Assembly: GCA_038207625.1 (NCBI GenBank)
Contig: JBBQZO010000020.1
Span: forward strand, 43,024 to 107,023
Direction of reading: 5' to 3'
Source of the DNA: JBBQZO01 sp038207625
Lineage (GTDB): Bacteria; Pseudomonadota; Gammaproteobacteria; Burkholderiales; Burkholderiaceae_D
Length of the DNA stretch: 64,000 nucleotides
Under the pieces are notes generated by a model. The model ran no database searches. It had not been told where the DNA came from and was given only the letters and a program-made list of their open reading frames with translations. The number at the start of each line of letters is the position of its first letter. Position 1 is the first letter of the stretch. Both the position numbers and the translations under genes were made by a program. This document shows, piece after piece, positions 34,077 to 43,233 of the stretch.

Positions 34077-35969
34077 CTACAAAGTCTCGGCATCCGCTAC
34101 CAGTCTTAGCGCAGGGTGCGTGGCGCAGGCGCTTTCGCGCGCGGCAATGCTGGCAAACATCGCTCCAACGCAGCATTCGGCGTCGCTGACCTGGCGCGAC
34201 GGACGCATCGGACGGGGCAAGGCGTGGGTGTAATAGTGGGGCCCCTCTACCGGATAGCCGAGCGCCCACAAGTTGGGCGAGGCCGCGCCGCTGGCCGACA
34301 GGGGGTGGCCAGCGGCGTCGATGTCGATGCCACCGGGATGGAACGCGCCATTGTAGAACGGCCGGATGATGCCGCGCTTGAGCAGATGGCGCGTGAACGG
34401 CGTGTCGTCGGTCTCGGGCGAGTACACGTCCAGACGCGCCATTACCAGCACGTCGACGCGGCGTACCGCCTCGCCGCCGCCCAGTTTGGTGTGCAGCACG
34501 AACTGCGACAGGTCCTGGTCGATCGTGAGCGCCGGATTGGGACCGGCCGCCAGCTCGACGACGCCCGCCTCGATCAGCGCCAGCAACTGCCGATTGCGCT
34601 GGCGCGGCGGGCCGAAGGTGATCCGGTTGATGATCGGGTTATACACGCTGAGAAATTTGCGGTGCGAGGCCGGCGTCAGACCGGCGTGCTCGATCATCTC
34701 CTGCAGCGCCGCGCGCGCGTCGCGCAGCACGTCGGCGGCGGCCTTGACGGGGCTGCCCAGATTGCCCAGTTCGGCTTGCTGCAGGTCGCAGCGCAGGTAG
34801 CCGAGAACGAATTCGGCGAACTCGCTGCGGTCGTGAAAGCTGCGTGCGCGCAGCGGAAACATCAGCGCATCAAGCGCCACGCGCTCCTGCTCGCCCAGCA
34901 CATACGCATCCGGATCGGGCAGCGCGGCGCCGCTCGCCAGGCGGTAGGCCAGACCCATCTCGCGCAGCAGCAGCGGCAGCAGTTCGACGTCGAAATCGAG
35001 CTGCCCGCTGCGGCGCGTGGCCAGCGCCTGCGCGCGCAGCGCGGCCACCGCCTCGCGCGTGAAAAAGCGCGCCTGATGGCGCCCGCTCAAGCCCTTCTGG
35101 TTGACGCCGCGCGCGGCCGCCGGCAGGCAATTGCGCGAGTACAGGATCAGCGTCGGCTCGCGCCCCGAGCGCTGGTAACGCAGGGCATCGGCCTGACCAA
35201 TGAAGCGCCCGCCGCGCCCCACCGTCAGTTCGGACACCACGTCGTGTGCCGTCAGGCCCAGGCCCTGGATGGCCACCGAGGCGTCGTTGCTGATGGCGCC
35301 CAGCTGATCGAGCGGATACACCTGACGCACGAAGGCGAGCTTGCTGTTGTAACGTGCATGGTCGCGCGCGAACTTGCCCAACCACGCTTCCTGGTCGGTC
35401 AAGCTGTTGTTGCTATGGCCGGTGGTGAGCACCACATAGTCGCTGGGGATCGTCGCACCGTTGGCCAGTTCGACGACGAAGCTGCCGTCCGGATGGCGCT
35501 GCAGGTCGAGCGCGCGCTGGCGGTAATGGGTCACGCTGACGGTGGGCGGCAGGCTGGCCTTGAGCTGCGCGTAGGCCCACATCAGGTACTGGCCGAGCAG
35601 CTGGCGCGGCAGATAATCGGACTCGCCGATCGCCGCGCCGCACCGGACGCCCATCCCGACCGGAAGAAATTCGTCGCCAAAGCGCCGGTAGCCGGCAGCA
35701 ACGGCCCATTCGGTGAGCGAGAGCTGAGCGCAGCGCGCCGTCACCGCCACCATGCCCGGCGCGGGAAACGTGGTGACCTGGCTGGCCACGGTGTTGATCA
35801 ACAGGTGCTGCGGCTGGCGCGTCGAATGCACGCCCGGCCCGCATTCGCCGGGCTCGATCAGGTTCACGTCCAGCTCGCAGTCGTGGGTGCGCGCGACGGC
35901 GGCGATGCGCTCGAACACGCTCAGGCCACGCGGCCCCATGCCGATGATGGTGACGCTGTATCGCTTCAT
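34077..35969 (-). CDS. FAD/NAD(P)-binding protein (PF13454-like), function unknown
   Basis: Probable flavoprotein of 630 residues. The N-terminus KRYSVTIIGMGPRGLSVFER has the dinucleotide-binding GxGxxG variant, and a second typical stretch VVLTTGHSNNSL lies near residue 190, followed by IQGLGLTAHDVVSELT. This combination matches the FAD-NAD(P)-binding domain found in proteins annotated only as FAD/NAD(P)-binding. The ATG at 35969 was chosen to place the nucleotide-binding motif at the N-terminus. It follows the RND permease gene by 95 bases on the same strand. No substrate can be inferred. Confidence 0.8.
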   Translation of the reverse strand: MKRYSVTIIGMGPRGLSVFERIAAVARTHDCELDVNLIEPGECGPGVHSTRQPQHLLINTVASQVTTFPAPGMVAVTARCAQLSLTEWAVAAGYRRFGDEFLPVGMGVRCGAAIGESDYLPRQLLGQYLMWAYAQLKASLPPTVSVTHYRQRALDLQRHPDGSFVVELANGATIPSDYVVLTTGHSNNSLTDQEAWLGKFARDHARYNSKLAFVRQVYPLDQLGAISNDASVAIQGLGLTAHDVVSELTVGRGGRFIGQADALRYQRSGREPTLILYSRNCLPAAARGVNQKGLSGRHQARFFTREAVAALRAQALATRRSGQLDFDVELLPLLLREMGLAYRLASGAALPDPDAYVLGEQERVALDALMFPLRARSFHDRSEFAEFVLGYLRCDLQQAELGNLGSPVKAAADVLRDARAALQEMIEHAGLTPASHRKFLSVYNPIINRITFGPPRQRNRQLLALIEAGVVELAAGPNPALTIDQDLSQFVLHTKLGGGEAVRRVDVLVMARLDVYSPETDDTPFTRHLLKRGIIRPFYNGAFHPGGIDIDAAGHPLSASGAASPNLWALGYPVEGPHYYTHALPRPMRPSRQVSDAECCVGAMFASIAARESACATHPALRLVADAETL

Positions 35970-36064
35970 GGTGCCCGCCCATAGAGTGAAAAATTCACTT
36001 CTCATCTTAGGCGGGCGCTCAGCGGCCGATGTTGTCGGCGGTCAACTAAGGCTTTGCGGCAAGT

Positions 36065-39000
36065 TCAATGCTGGGCTTCGAAGGTGAGCAGCTGATCGTC
36101 CGTCATCGGCCCCGTGCCACTGTATTTGTCGAGGAACAGATAGATCACCGGCGTGATGTACAGCGTGATCACCTGCGAGAACAGCAGCCCGCCCACCACC
36201 GCCAGTCCCAGCGGCTGGCGCAGCTCGGCGCCGGCGCCCAGGCCCAGTGCGATCGGCAAGGCGCCCATCAGCGCGGCCATCGTGGTCATCATGATCGGGC
36301 GAAAGCGCAGGATACAGGCGCTGCGGATCGCGGCGGCCGGGTTCAATCCTTCGTTGCGCTGCGCGTGCAGCGCGAAGTCGATCATCATGATGGCGTTCTT
36401 CTTGACGATCCCGATCAGCATCAGGATGCCGATGATGGCGATCATCGTCAAATCGAGCCCGAACAGGCGCAGCGTCAGCAAGGCGCCCACCGCTGCCGAC
36501 GGCAGGCCGGCCAGGATGGTCAGCGGGTGGATATAGCTTTCGTACAGCACGCCCAGCAGCACGTAGATCACGCCCAGCGCGGCCACGATCAGGATGATCT
36601 GCGACGATTGCGAGTCCTGGAACACGGCCGCGTCGCCGCCGTACTTGGTGATGATCGAGGACGGCAGCTTCATGTCCACGCCCATCTTGTCGATGTGGCC
36701 GGTGGCCACGCCCAGCGGCACGTCCGGCGCCAGGTTGAACGACAGCGTGATCGCCTGCAGCTGCCCTTGGTGGTTGACCGCGGTCGGACCGACGGCCCGC
36801 TCGACGGTGGCAAAACTGGACAGCTGCACCAGCTGGCCGGTCTTGCTGCGCACCGCCACGCGGGTGAGCGCGTCGTCGAACTGGCGGTCCTCGACGGCCG
36901 CTTCGAGAATCACGTTGTAGGTCGCGCTGGAACTGAAGATGGACGACACCTGGCGTTCGCCGAAGGCGCCGTACAGCGCCGTGCGCACGTCGGAAATCTG
37001 CACGCCCAGCACATTGGCCTTGTCACGGTCGATCTTCAACTTCGCCTGCAAGCCACGGTTCTGCGAATCGCTGGTGACGTCGCGGAAAATCGGATCGGCG
37101 CGCAGCTGGTCCATGTACTTGGTGGCCCAGTCGTTGAGCGCATCCGGGCTGACGCTTTGCAGCGTGTACTGGTAGCGGCTCTTGCTCTGGCGCCCGCCCA
37201 GTTGCAGATTCTGGATGGGACGCAGGTAGACGGCCACGCCGGGCACGGCGCCGGTGGCGCGGCGCAGGCTGTCGAGCACCAGCGCCATCTTGGGACGCGC
37301 GTCGCGCGCCTTGAGCACCATGAACATGCGCCCGGAATTGCCCCCGCCGGTAAACGAGGTCACGTCCTGCACGCTCGGGTCGGCCTTCAGGATCGCCGCC
37401 ACGCGCTCCTGCAGCACCAGCATGGCGGCCGTCGAAATGTCTTCCGACGCCTCGGTGGTGACCTGGATCTGGCCCAGGTCCTCCTCCGGGAAGAAGCCTT
37501 TCGGGATCGTCACGTACAGCAGCACCGTCAGCCCGAAGGTGGCCAGCGCGATCAGCAGCACCACTGTGCGGTGGTTCAACGCGACGTCGAGCGTGCGCTC
37601 GTAGCCGTTGCGCAAGCGCGTGAAGCCCGCTTCAAACCAGCGCCCGATGAAGGTGTCGCTGCCTTCGGCATCGTGCGAGTCGGCCGGCAGCAAGCGGCTG
37701 GCCAGCATCGGCACCAGCGTGAGCGACACCACCGCCGACACCAGGATCGACAGCGATACCACCACTGCGAATTCATGGAACAGCAAGCCGATCACGCCGG
37801 GCATGAAGAAGATCGGGATGAACACGGCCACCAGCGAGATCGAGATCGAGACGATGGTAAAACCCATCTCGCGCGCGCCCAGCAGCGCCGCGCGCAAGGG
37901 TTTCTGGCCCAGCTCGATGTGGCGCACGATATTTTCCAGCACCACGATGGCGTCGTCGACCACCAGGCCGACGGCCAGCGTGATGCCCAGCAGCGACACG
38001 TTGTCCAGGCTGTAGCCGAGCCAGTACAGCAGCGACAGCGCGCCCAGCAGCGAGATCGGCATCGTGATGGCCGGGATGAAGGTGGCGGCGGCGCGCCGCA
38101 GGAACAGGAAAATGACCAGCACCACCAAGCACACCGTCAAGGCCAGCGTGACGTTGACGTCGTGGATCGCATCGCGAATCGAGCGCGAGCGGTCGTTGAC
38201 CAGGTTGATCCGGATCGAGCTCGGCAACTGGGCTTCAAAGCGCGGCAGCAGCTTGCGCACCGCGTCCACCACCTGCACCGTGTTGGCGTTGGGTTGGCGC
38301 TGCACCAGCAGCACGATCGAGCGCTCGCCGTTGTAACTGCCGGCCGTCTTGACCGACTGGAAGCTGTCCTCGACGCTGGCCACGTCCTTCAGGCGCACCG
38401 GCTGGCCGTTGCGGCTGGCGATGATCAGTTCGGCGAAGTCGGCCGCCTTCATCAGCTGCGCATTGCCCTGGATCGTCAGTGTCTGGTTCGGCCCGTCCAG
38501 GATGCCCAGCGGCGCGTTCGAGTTGGCCGAATGGATCGCCGCCGACAATTCGTCGAGCGTCAGATTGCGCGCGTTCATCAGGTCGGCCTTGGCGCGCACC
38601 CGCACGGCGAAGCGCTTCTGGCCGTTGACGGTGACCTGGGCCACCCCGGGCAGCGTCGACAGGCTCGGCGCGATCAGGTTTTCGGCGTAGTCGTTCAACT
38701 CGGACAGGTTCAGCGATGGCGACGTCATCACCATGAACAGCACCGGCGCATCGGCCGGATTGACTTTGCGGTAGGCCGGCAGCTCGGTCATCTCAACGGG
38801 CAGCGAACGCTGGGCGCGCAGCAGCGCCGCCTGCACGTCGACGGCGGCCACGTTGACGTCGATGGCCGGATCGAATTCGAGCGTCAGCGAGGTCGAGCCG
38901 AGCGTGCTGGTGGACGTGATCAGCGACAGCCCGGCGATGGTGGAGAACTGCTTCTCGAGCGGCAGCGCGACCGACGAGGCCATCGCCTCGGGACTGGCGC

Positions 39001-39157
39001 CGTCCAGGTCGGCGCTGACGTTGATCACTGGCGTGTTATAGCTGGGCAGCGCGGCGACGGGAATGGCGCTGTAGGCCAGCAGCCCGGCCAGGATCAGGCT
39101 CAGCGAGAGCAGCACCACCATCACGGGGCGCCGGATGCACAGTTCTGACACGTTCAT
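36065..39157 (-). CDS. RND-family efflux permease (MdtB/MdtC/MuxB-like)
   Basis: Inner-membrane proton-driven pump of the HAE1 RND family; 1030 residues from ATG 39157 (MNVSELCIRRPVMVVLLSLS). Proton-relay Asp pair is in LAVGLVVDDAIVVLEN, and the two large periplasmic loops follow transmembrane helices 1 and 7 as usual. Sequence style (IRRPVMVVLLSL start, FDPAIDVNVAAVDVQAAL) resembles multidrug permeases of the MdtBC/MuxBC type, but only one permease gene is present here, and no outer-membrane channel gene is adjacent. The start overlaps the adaptor stop by 4 bases. Probably controlled by the two-component system upstream. Confidence 0.93.
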   Translation of the reverse strand: MNVSELCIRRPVMVVLLSLSLILAGLLAYSAIPVAALPSYNTPVINVSADLDGASPEAMASSVALPLEKQFSTIAGLSLITSTSTLGSTSLTLEFDPAIDVNVAAVDVQAALLRAQRSLPVEMTELPAYRKVNPADAPVLFMVMTSPSLNLSELNDYAENLIAPSLSTLPGVAQVTVNGQKRFAVRVRAKADLMNARNLTLDELSAAIHSANSNAPLGILDGPNQTLTIQGNAQLMKAADFAELIIASRNGQPVRLKDVASVEDSFQSVKTAGSYNGERSIVLLVQRQPNANTVQVVDAVRKLLPRFEAQLPSSIRINLVNDRSRSIRDAIHDVNVTLALTVCLVVLVIFLFLRRAAATFIPAITMPISLLGALSLLYWLGYSLDNVSLLGITLAVGLVVDDAIVVLENIVRHIELGQKPLRAALLGAREMGFTIVSISISLVAVFIPIFFMPGVIGLLFHEFAVVVSLSILVSAVVSLTLVPMLASRLLPADSHDAEGSDTFIGRWFEAGFTRLRNGYERTLDVALNHRTVVLLIALATFGLTVLLYVTIPKGFFPEEDLGQIQVTTEASEDISTAAMLVLQERVAAILKADPSVQDVTSFTGGGNSGRMFMVLKARDARPKMALVLDSLRRATGAVPGVAVYLRPIQNLQLGGRQSKSRYQYTLQSVSPDALNDWATKYMDQLRADPIFRDVTSDSQNRGLQAKLKIDRDKANVLGVQISDVRTALYGAFGERQVSSIFSSSATYNVILEAAVEDRQFDDALTRVAVRSKTGQLVQLSSFATVERAVGPTAVNHQGQLQAITLSFNLAPDVPLGVATGHIDKMGVDMKLPSSIITKYGGDAAVFQDSQSSQIILIVAALGVIYVLLGVLYESYIHPLTILAGLPSAAVGALLTLRLFGLDLTMIAIIGILMLIGIVKKNAIMMIDFALHAQRNEGLNPAAAIRSACILRFRPIMMTTMAALMGALPIALGLGAGAELRQPLGLAVVGGLLFSQVITLYITPVIYLFLDKYSGTGPMTDDQLLTFEAQH

Positions 39158-40290
39158 TGGGCGGCGCCCTTCTTGACGGCGCCGACCGGCGCGTCGGCCA
39201 AGCGCACCTTGGCGTCCGGACGCAGATTCTGCTTGCCTTCGACGATCACTTGCTCGCCCCCTTCGAGGCCGCTGACGGCCGCCATCAGCTCGAACGACAG
39301 CAAGCGCACGATGGCGCGCTGCTTGGCGCTGTGGTCCGCTTCCATCGTGTAGACGAAGGTGCCGCGGGTGTTGCTGATGATCGCGTTTTGTGGGATCACG
39401 ACGGCGTTGACCAGGGTCTTGACGGTGATGCGCGTGTTGACATACTGGCCCGGCCACAAGCGCGTGTCGCGGTTGTCGAACTGGGCCTTGACACGGATCG
39501 TGCCGGCGCTCGGGTCGACCGTGTTGTCGACGAAGCTGAGCAGCCCTGGTATCGGCTTGCCACCGTTGCCCAGCGTCGCGGCGACCGGCACGGCACCTTT
39601 TCTTTGTGCATCGAGCAAGTCGGCCAGATTCGCTTCAGGCAGCGTGAAGGTGACATTGATCGGGTCAAGCTGGGTGATGGTGGTCAGCGCCGTGGCCAAT
39701 TGCACCAGGCTGCCCGGATAGACGTTGATGGCGCCGACCCGGCCCGCCATCGGCGCGCGGATCAGGTTATAGCTGGCGCTGACCTTGCTCGAGGCCAGCG
39801 CGGCGGCGTCCGCGCCGACCAGCGCGCGGGCCGATTCGAGCTGGCTGCGCAGCGTGTCGAGCGCGCCCTGGGCGATGAATTTTTGCGCGTACAGTTCCGT
39901 GCCGCGCTGCACCTGGCGCGCCACGTCGGCCATCGCCGCCTGGTCGCGCGCCAGCTGGGCCTGGGCCTTGTCGACATTGCTGCGGTCGCTGCGATCGTCC
40001 AGCGAAAACATCAGCTCGCCGGCCTTGACGAACTGGCCTTCGCGGATATGCACCTGACGTATCGTGCTCACCACCTGGGCGTGCAGTTCGACGCTGGCCA
40101 AGGGCTGCACCGTACCGTTGGCCTGCAGCACAACGGGCACGTCGCGCCGTTGCGCGCTGACCACGCCAACGACAGTAGGCGGCGTGCTCTTCGCGGCCGG
40201 GGCGTCGCCCTGCGCGTGCGTGACATACCAGGCCGCCAATGCGAGCATGGCGACGGCGCCAGCGATCAATCCAATTTTTTTCTTTGTCAT
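39154..40290 (-). CDS. RND efflux periplasmic adaptor (membrane fusion protein)
   Basis: Bridges the RND permease to an outer-membrane channel. The 378-residue protein has an N-terminal membrane anchor (KIGLIAGAVAMLALAAWYV), a lipoyl-type half motif VVSTIRQVHIREGQFVKAGE, a coiled-coil hairpin (about 100-165), the second lipoyl half SYNLIRAPMAGRVGAINVYPG, and beta-barrel segments. No Cys at the N-terminus, so it is membrane-anchored rather than lipidated. It overlaps the permease by 4 bases and follows the histidine kinase gene by 131 bases. Confidence 0.94.
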   Translation of the reverse strand: MTKKKIGLIAGAVAMLALAAWYVTHAQGDAPAAKSTPPTVVGVVSAQRRDVPVVLQANGTVQPLASVELHAQVVSTIRQVHIREGQFVKAGELMFSLDDRSDRSNVDKAQAQLARDQAAMADVARQVQRGTELYAQKFIAQGALDTLRSQLESARALVGADAAALASSKVSASYNLIRAPMAGRVGAINVYPGSLVQLATALTTITQLDPINVTFTLPEANLADLLDAQRKGAVPVAATLGNGGKPIPGLLSFVDNTVDPSAGTIRVKAQFDNRDTRLWPGQYVNTRITVKTLVNAVVIPQNAIISNTRGTFVYTMEADHSAKQRAIVRLLSFELMAAVSGLEGGEQVIVEGKQNLRPDAKVRLADAPVGAVKKGAAQ

Positions 40291-40421
40291 TCTCTTAGCG
40301 TGCGCCCGCTATGCGGGAGCATTGTTCGTGATGGTGGATGGCGGGCCGCGCGTGTTGTCGGGCCAGGTGTCAGAGAGCGACGGCCAGGCGCGCATGCGCC
40401 CGGTATTGTCTCACGAAGCAA

Positions 40422-41780
40422 CTATTTTGCGGCGTAGTACTCAGGCACCACCAGCGTCACCTCCAGCCCCCCTTGCGGATGGTTGGCCAGCGCGATCGAG
40501 CCGCCATGCTGTTCGGCGATGTTGCGCGCGATCGTCAGCCCCAGGCCGGTGCCACCCGACGATCGCGAGCGTGAAGTTTCGACCCGGTAGAACGGCTCAA
40601 ACACGCGCGCCAGCTCGTCGGGCGAAATACCCGGTCCCGCGTCGCGGATGCGGATGCGCGCCGCGCCGGTCATCCGCTCGACCGTCACGCTGGCTTGCTG
40701 GCCGTACTTGATGGCATTGTCGATCAAATTCACCAGGCAGCGCCGCATCGCCATCGGGCGCCCCATCAACGCCATGCCGGCGCGGCCCTGCAGGCGCACC
40801 TGCTGGCCGGCCTCGTCGGCGTCGGCGCATACCGCCTCGAGCAGCGAGTCCAGGTCAAGCGCCTGCATCGCCTCGGTGGTGTCCATGCTGCGCGCCAGGT
40901 CGAGGCCTTCGCGCACCATTTCCTGCATCGCCGACAGGTCGCCCACCAGGCGCTCCTGCAGCTCCTGATCGGCCACTTTTTCCAGGCGCAGGCGCAAGCG
41001 GGTCAGCGGCGTCTGCAAATCGTGCGTGATAGCGGCGAGCATCTGGGTGCGCTGGAAAATGTACTGGCGGATGCGCGCCTGCATCGCGTTGAAGGCGGCG
41101 CTGGCCTGGCGAATTTCGCTCGCCCCGCTCAGCGTGAGCGGCGGGTGGTTGATGTCGTTGCCCAGATCCTTGGCTGCCTGCGCCAGCTGCTTGAGCGGAC
41201 CGGTGGTCATGCGCGCCACCAGGTAGGCGAGGAAGCCGATGCTGAGCAAAAACAAGCCGATGGTGACGCTGAAATCAGTCTTGGGCGGAGTCGGCGGATT
41301 GCGCGGGGGCAGCACATACAGATGCACCGGCTGGCCGTCGTGCAGGCGCAGACTGATGCTCTCGCAGGCGCCATGCCACTGGGTCGGCCCCAGCAAGGAC
41401 GTGCGGGTGCGCGGCACATCGCACACGGCCGGGCGCTCGTTGATCGAGGCCAGCTCGAAACTGGCACCAATACGGGCGCTGAGCGCGCTGACGAACTCGG
41501 ACGGCTTGGGCGCCAGCGCGGCGCCGGGCTTGGCCACTTCGAGCCGGATACTGGAGCGGTTGGCCACGCGCAGATACGCGTCGCGCGACTGGGCCGGCAC
41601 GATGTCGGCAGCCATGATCAGTTGTTCGGCGCGGTCGAGCGCGTGGAAGTCGCGATACTGCTCGATGGCCCGATGCCGTTCGCCCACCGCCAGCCACTGG
41701 GTCAGCGAAGCCGAGGCGATGATGCCCAGCAGCAGCGTGAAGAACACCCGTCCCGTCATCGAACCGAAGAACGCCCTCAT
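40422..41780 (-). CDS. Sensor histidine kinase
   Basis: Inner-membrane sensor of 452 residues. Transmembrane helices lie near 10-30 and 168-190, bracketing a periplasmic sensing domain with two Cys (about 120 and 138) that could form a disulfide. A HAMP domain follows. The H-box AAITHDLQTPLTRLRL places the phosphorylated His at 253. The ATPase domain has N-box NLIDNAIKYG, G1 DAGPGIS and G2 GGTGLGLTIARN. The start overlaps the response-regulator stop by 4 bases. Its position before efflux genes and opposite a Spy-like chaperone suggests an envelope-stress or efflux-inducing signal (inference). Confidence 0.94.
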   Translation of the reverse strand: MRAFFGSMTGRVFFTLLLGIIASASLTQWLAVGERHRAIEQYRDFHALDRAEQLIMAADIVPAQSRDAYLRVANRSSIRLEVAKPGAALAPKPSEFVSALSARIGASFELASINERPAVCDVPRTRTSLLGPTQWHGACESISLRLHDGQPVHLYVLPPRNPPTPPKTDFSVTIGLFLLSIGFLAYLVARMTTGPLKQLAQAAKDLGNDINHPPLTLSGASEIRQASAAFNAMQARIRQYIFQRTQMLAAITHDLQTPLTRLRLRLEKVADQELQERLVGDLSAMQEMVREGLDLARSMDTTEAMQALDLDSLLEAVCADADEAGQQVRLQGRAGMALMGRPMAMRRCLVNLIDNAIKYGQQASVTVERMTGAARIRIRDAGPGISPDELARVFEPFYRVETSRSRSSGGTGLGLTIARNIAEQHGGSIALANHPQGGLEVTLVVPEYYAAK

Positions 41781-42505
41781 GCCTGCGGCTCCACGCTGAC
41801 CTGGCCGGCCAGCACATAGCCGCCGTTACGCACCGTCTTGATGATCTGCGGCAGGCGCGCGTCCTCGCCCAGTTTCTGGCGCAGCCGGCTGATCTGAATG
41901 TCGATCGAGCGGTCGAAGGGATCGGCGTCGCGCCCCTGGGTCAGGTTCAGCAACTGGTCGCGGTTGAGCACCCGGTTCGGGTGTTCGAGGAATACCCGCA
42001 GCAGGCGGAACTCGGCGCCCGACAGCATGATGACGATGCCGGCCGGATTGAGCAGGTGGCGCGCCGTCAGGTCCAGCGTCCAGCCGGAAAAATGCATTTG
42101 CTGCGCCTTGTCGGCCGGCACGTTGGACGGCATCGCGTGGCTGCGCCGCAACACACTGCGTATGCGCGCGAGCAATTCACGTGGCTCGAACGGTTTCGGC
42201 AGATAGTCGTCGGCGCCCATTTCCAGGCCCAGGATGCGGTCCAGCGGTTCGTTGCGGGCAGTGAGCATGATCACCGGCAGCGTCGAGTGCGCACGCAGCT
42301 TGCGGCACAGCGTCAGGCCGTCGTCGCCGGGCAGGTTCAGGTCGAGCACGATCAGGTCGGGGCGCGCGTCGTCGAGCGCCTTCCACATCGCCGTGCCGTC
42401 TTGCGCGCACAGCGTGCGGTAGCCGTTCGACTCGAGATATTCGGCCAGCAAGGTGCGGATGTCGCGATCGTCGTCGACGATCAAGATGGTAGAAGGTGTA
42501 TCCAT
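41777..42505 (-). CDS. OmpR-family response regulator
   Basis: DNA-binding regulator of 242 residues. The receiver domain has acidic residues VDDDRD (10-15), phosphoacceptor Asp55 in LIVLDLNLPG, Thr in MLTARN and Lys in LPKPFEPREL. The winged-helix domain (about 140-235) ends with VRNGGYVLAG, typical of OmpR/PhoB. It is the first gene of the regulator-kinase-adaptor-permease run and diverges from a Spy-like gene; direct repeats in the intervening region are candidate binding sites. Confidence 0.95.
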   Translation of the reverse strand: MDTPSTILIVDDDRDIRTLLAEYLESNGYRTLCAQDGTAMWKALDDARPDLIVLDLNLPGDDGLTLCRKLRAHSTLPVIMLTARNEPLDRILGLEMGADDYLPKPFEPRELLARIRSVLRRSHAMPSNVPADKAQQMHFSGWTLDLTARHLLNPAGIVIMLSGAEFRLLRVFLEHPNRVLNRDQLLNLTQGRDADPFDRSIDIQISRLRQKLGEDARLPQIIKTVRNGGYVLAGQVSVEPQA

Positions 42506-42546
42506 AGCCTAGATTATCGCCAGTTCGCGCGGCGGCGCGTTAAGAG

Positions 42547-42595
42547 TTTGTATCGTCATGTATATTGACCGCAGGTCGAAACAAATAGATACAAA
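42547..42595. promoter_or_regulatory. Putative response-regulator operator and Spy-like gene promoter
   Basis: TTTGTATC (42547-42554) and its exact inverse GATACAAA (42588-42595) face each other, 41 bases apart. Each is followed, 10 bases on, by a related copy: CATGTATA on the plus strand (42557-42564) and TTTGTTTC on the minus strand (42585-42578). Ten- to eleven-base direct repeats are the usual binding pattern of OmpR-type regulators. A possible plus-strand promoter TTGACC (42565-42570), 17-base spacer, GATACA (42588-42593) lies within the block. Confidence 0.55.
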
Positions 42596-42715
42596 TTGCA
42601 CTTCGACCGACACTTGGGCGAAACATGCCGCGCCGATCATAGCGTCATGTGCAGTGTTGTTATGCCCACCCGGGCGGTAGCGCACATCCACCTGACCACT
42701 TACCAAGGAACCACG

Positions 42716-43177
42716 ATGACTATCTTACGCAAAAGTATCTTGATCGCTCTGACCGCCTTCAGCGTTGGCGCCACCACGCTGGCCGCGCACGCCGACGAGG
42801 GCCGCAACGGCTACGCGGCCAAGCAGGAACAGATGGGCGCCAAATTTGCCGCCGGCATGGCCAAGCACCAGGCCAAGCTGCACGCGCTGCTGAAACTGAC
42901 CGCTGAGCAGGAACCGGCCTGGACCACCTTCGTGGCCGCAATCGCGCCCACCACCCCGCCAGTCCCGCATGACCGCGCGGCCATCGCCAAACTGTCGGCG
43001 CTGGACCGGATGGCCAAGATGATTGACGGCATGAAGTTGCACACGACGGCGATGGAAGCCCATCTGGCCGCATTGAAGACTTTCTACGCGGTGCTCACGC
43101 CCGAGCAGCAATCCGTGTTTGACGCCAACACCATGGGTGGCGCGCACGGCCCGCATCACATGATGCACCACGGCTAA
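42716..43177 (+). CDS. Spy/CpxP-like periplasmic LTXXQ-motif protein
   Basis: Small helical periplasmic protein of 153 residues, probably an ATP-independent chaperone or stress sensor of the Spy/CpxP type. A signal peptide ends near ALAAHA (residue 26); the mature part contains two LTxxQ-like motifs (LTAEQ and LTPEQ) and a His/Met-rich tail (GPHHMMHHG) that might bind metal. The ATG at 42716 is preceded by AAGGAA; the longer open frame upstream has no such site. It diverges from the response regulator and is followed by a strong terminator. CpxP and Spy are induced by envelope-stress two-component systems in E. coli (known); the same here is inference. Confidence 0.85.
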   Translation: MTILRKSILIALTAFSVGATTLAAHADEGRNGYAAKQEQMGAKFAAGMAKHQAKLHALLKLTAEQEPAWTTFVAAIAPTTPPVPHDRAAIAKLSALDRMAKMIDGMKLHTTAMEAHLAALKTFYAVLTPEQQSVFDANTMGGAHGPHHMMHHG

Positions 43178-43195
43178 GCAGTTGGCCGGCCGGTC

Positions 43196-43233
43196 ACGGG
43201 AGCAGGCGGCGCGGCTGCCTGCTCCCGTTTTTG
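43196..43233 (+). terminator. Intrinsic terminator of the Spy-like gene
   Basis: ACGGGAGCAGGC (43196-43207) and its exact complement GCCTGCTCCCGT (43217-43228) form a 12-bp stem with a 9-base loop, followed by a T-run at 43228-43232. Confidence 0.92.

Noticed and set aside
34116..35984. 622-codon plus-strand frame opposite the FAD-binding gene
   Set aside because: No motif, skewed composition; the minus strand carries the nucleotide-binding motif at the correct position.
36068..39148. 1026-codon plus-strand frame opposite the RND permease
   Set aside because: Extremely His/Arg/Gln-rich shadow; the permease on the other strand has the proton-relay Asp pair and normal length.
40308..40320. 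Small CCCGC/GCGGG hairpin upstream of the efflux adaptor
   Set aside because: Five base pairs with a 3-base loop and no T-run; too weak to call.
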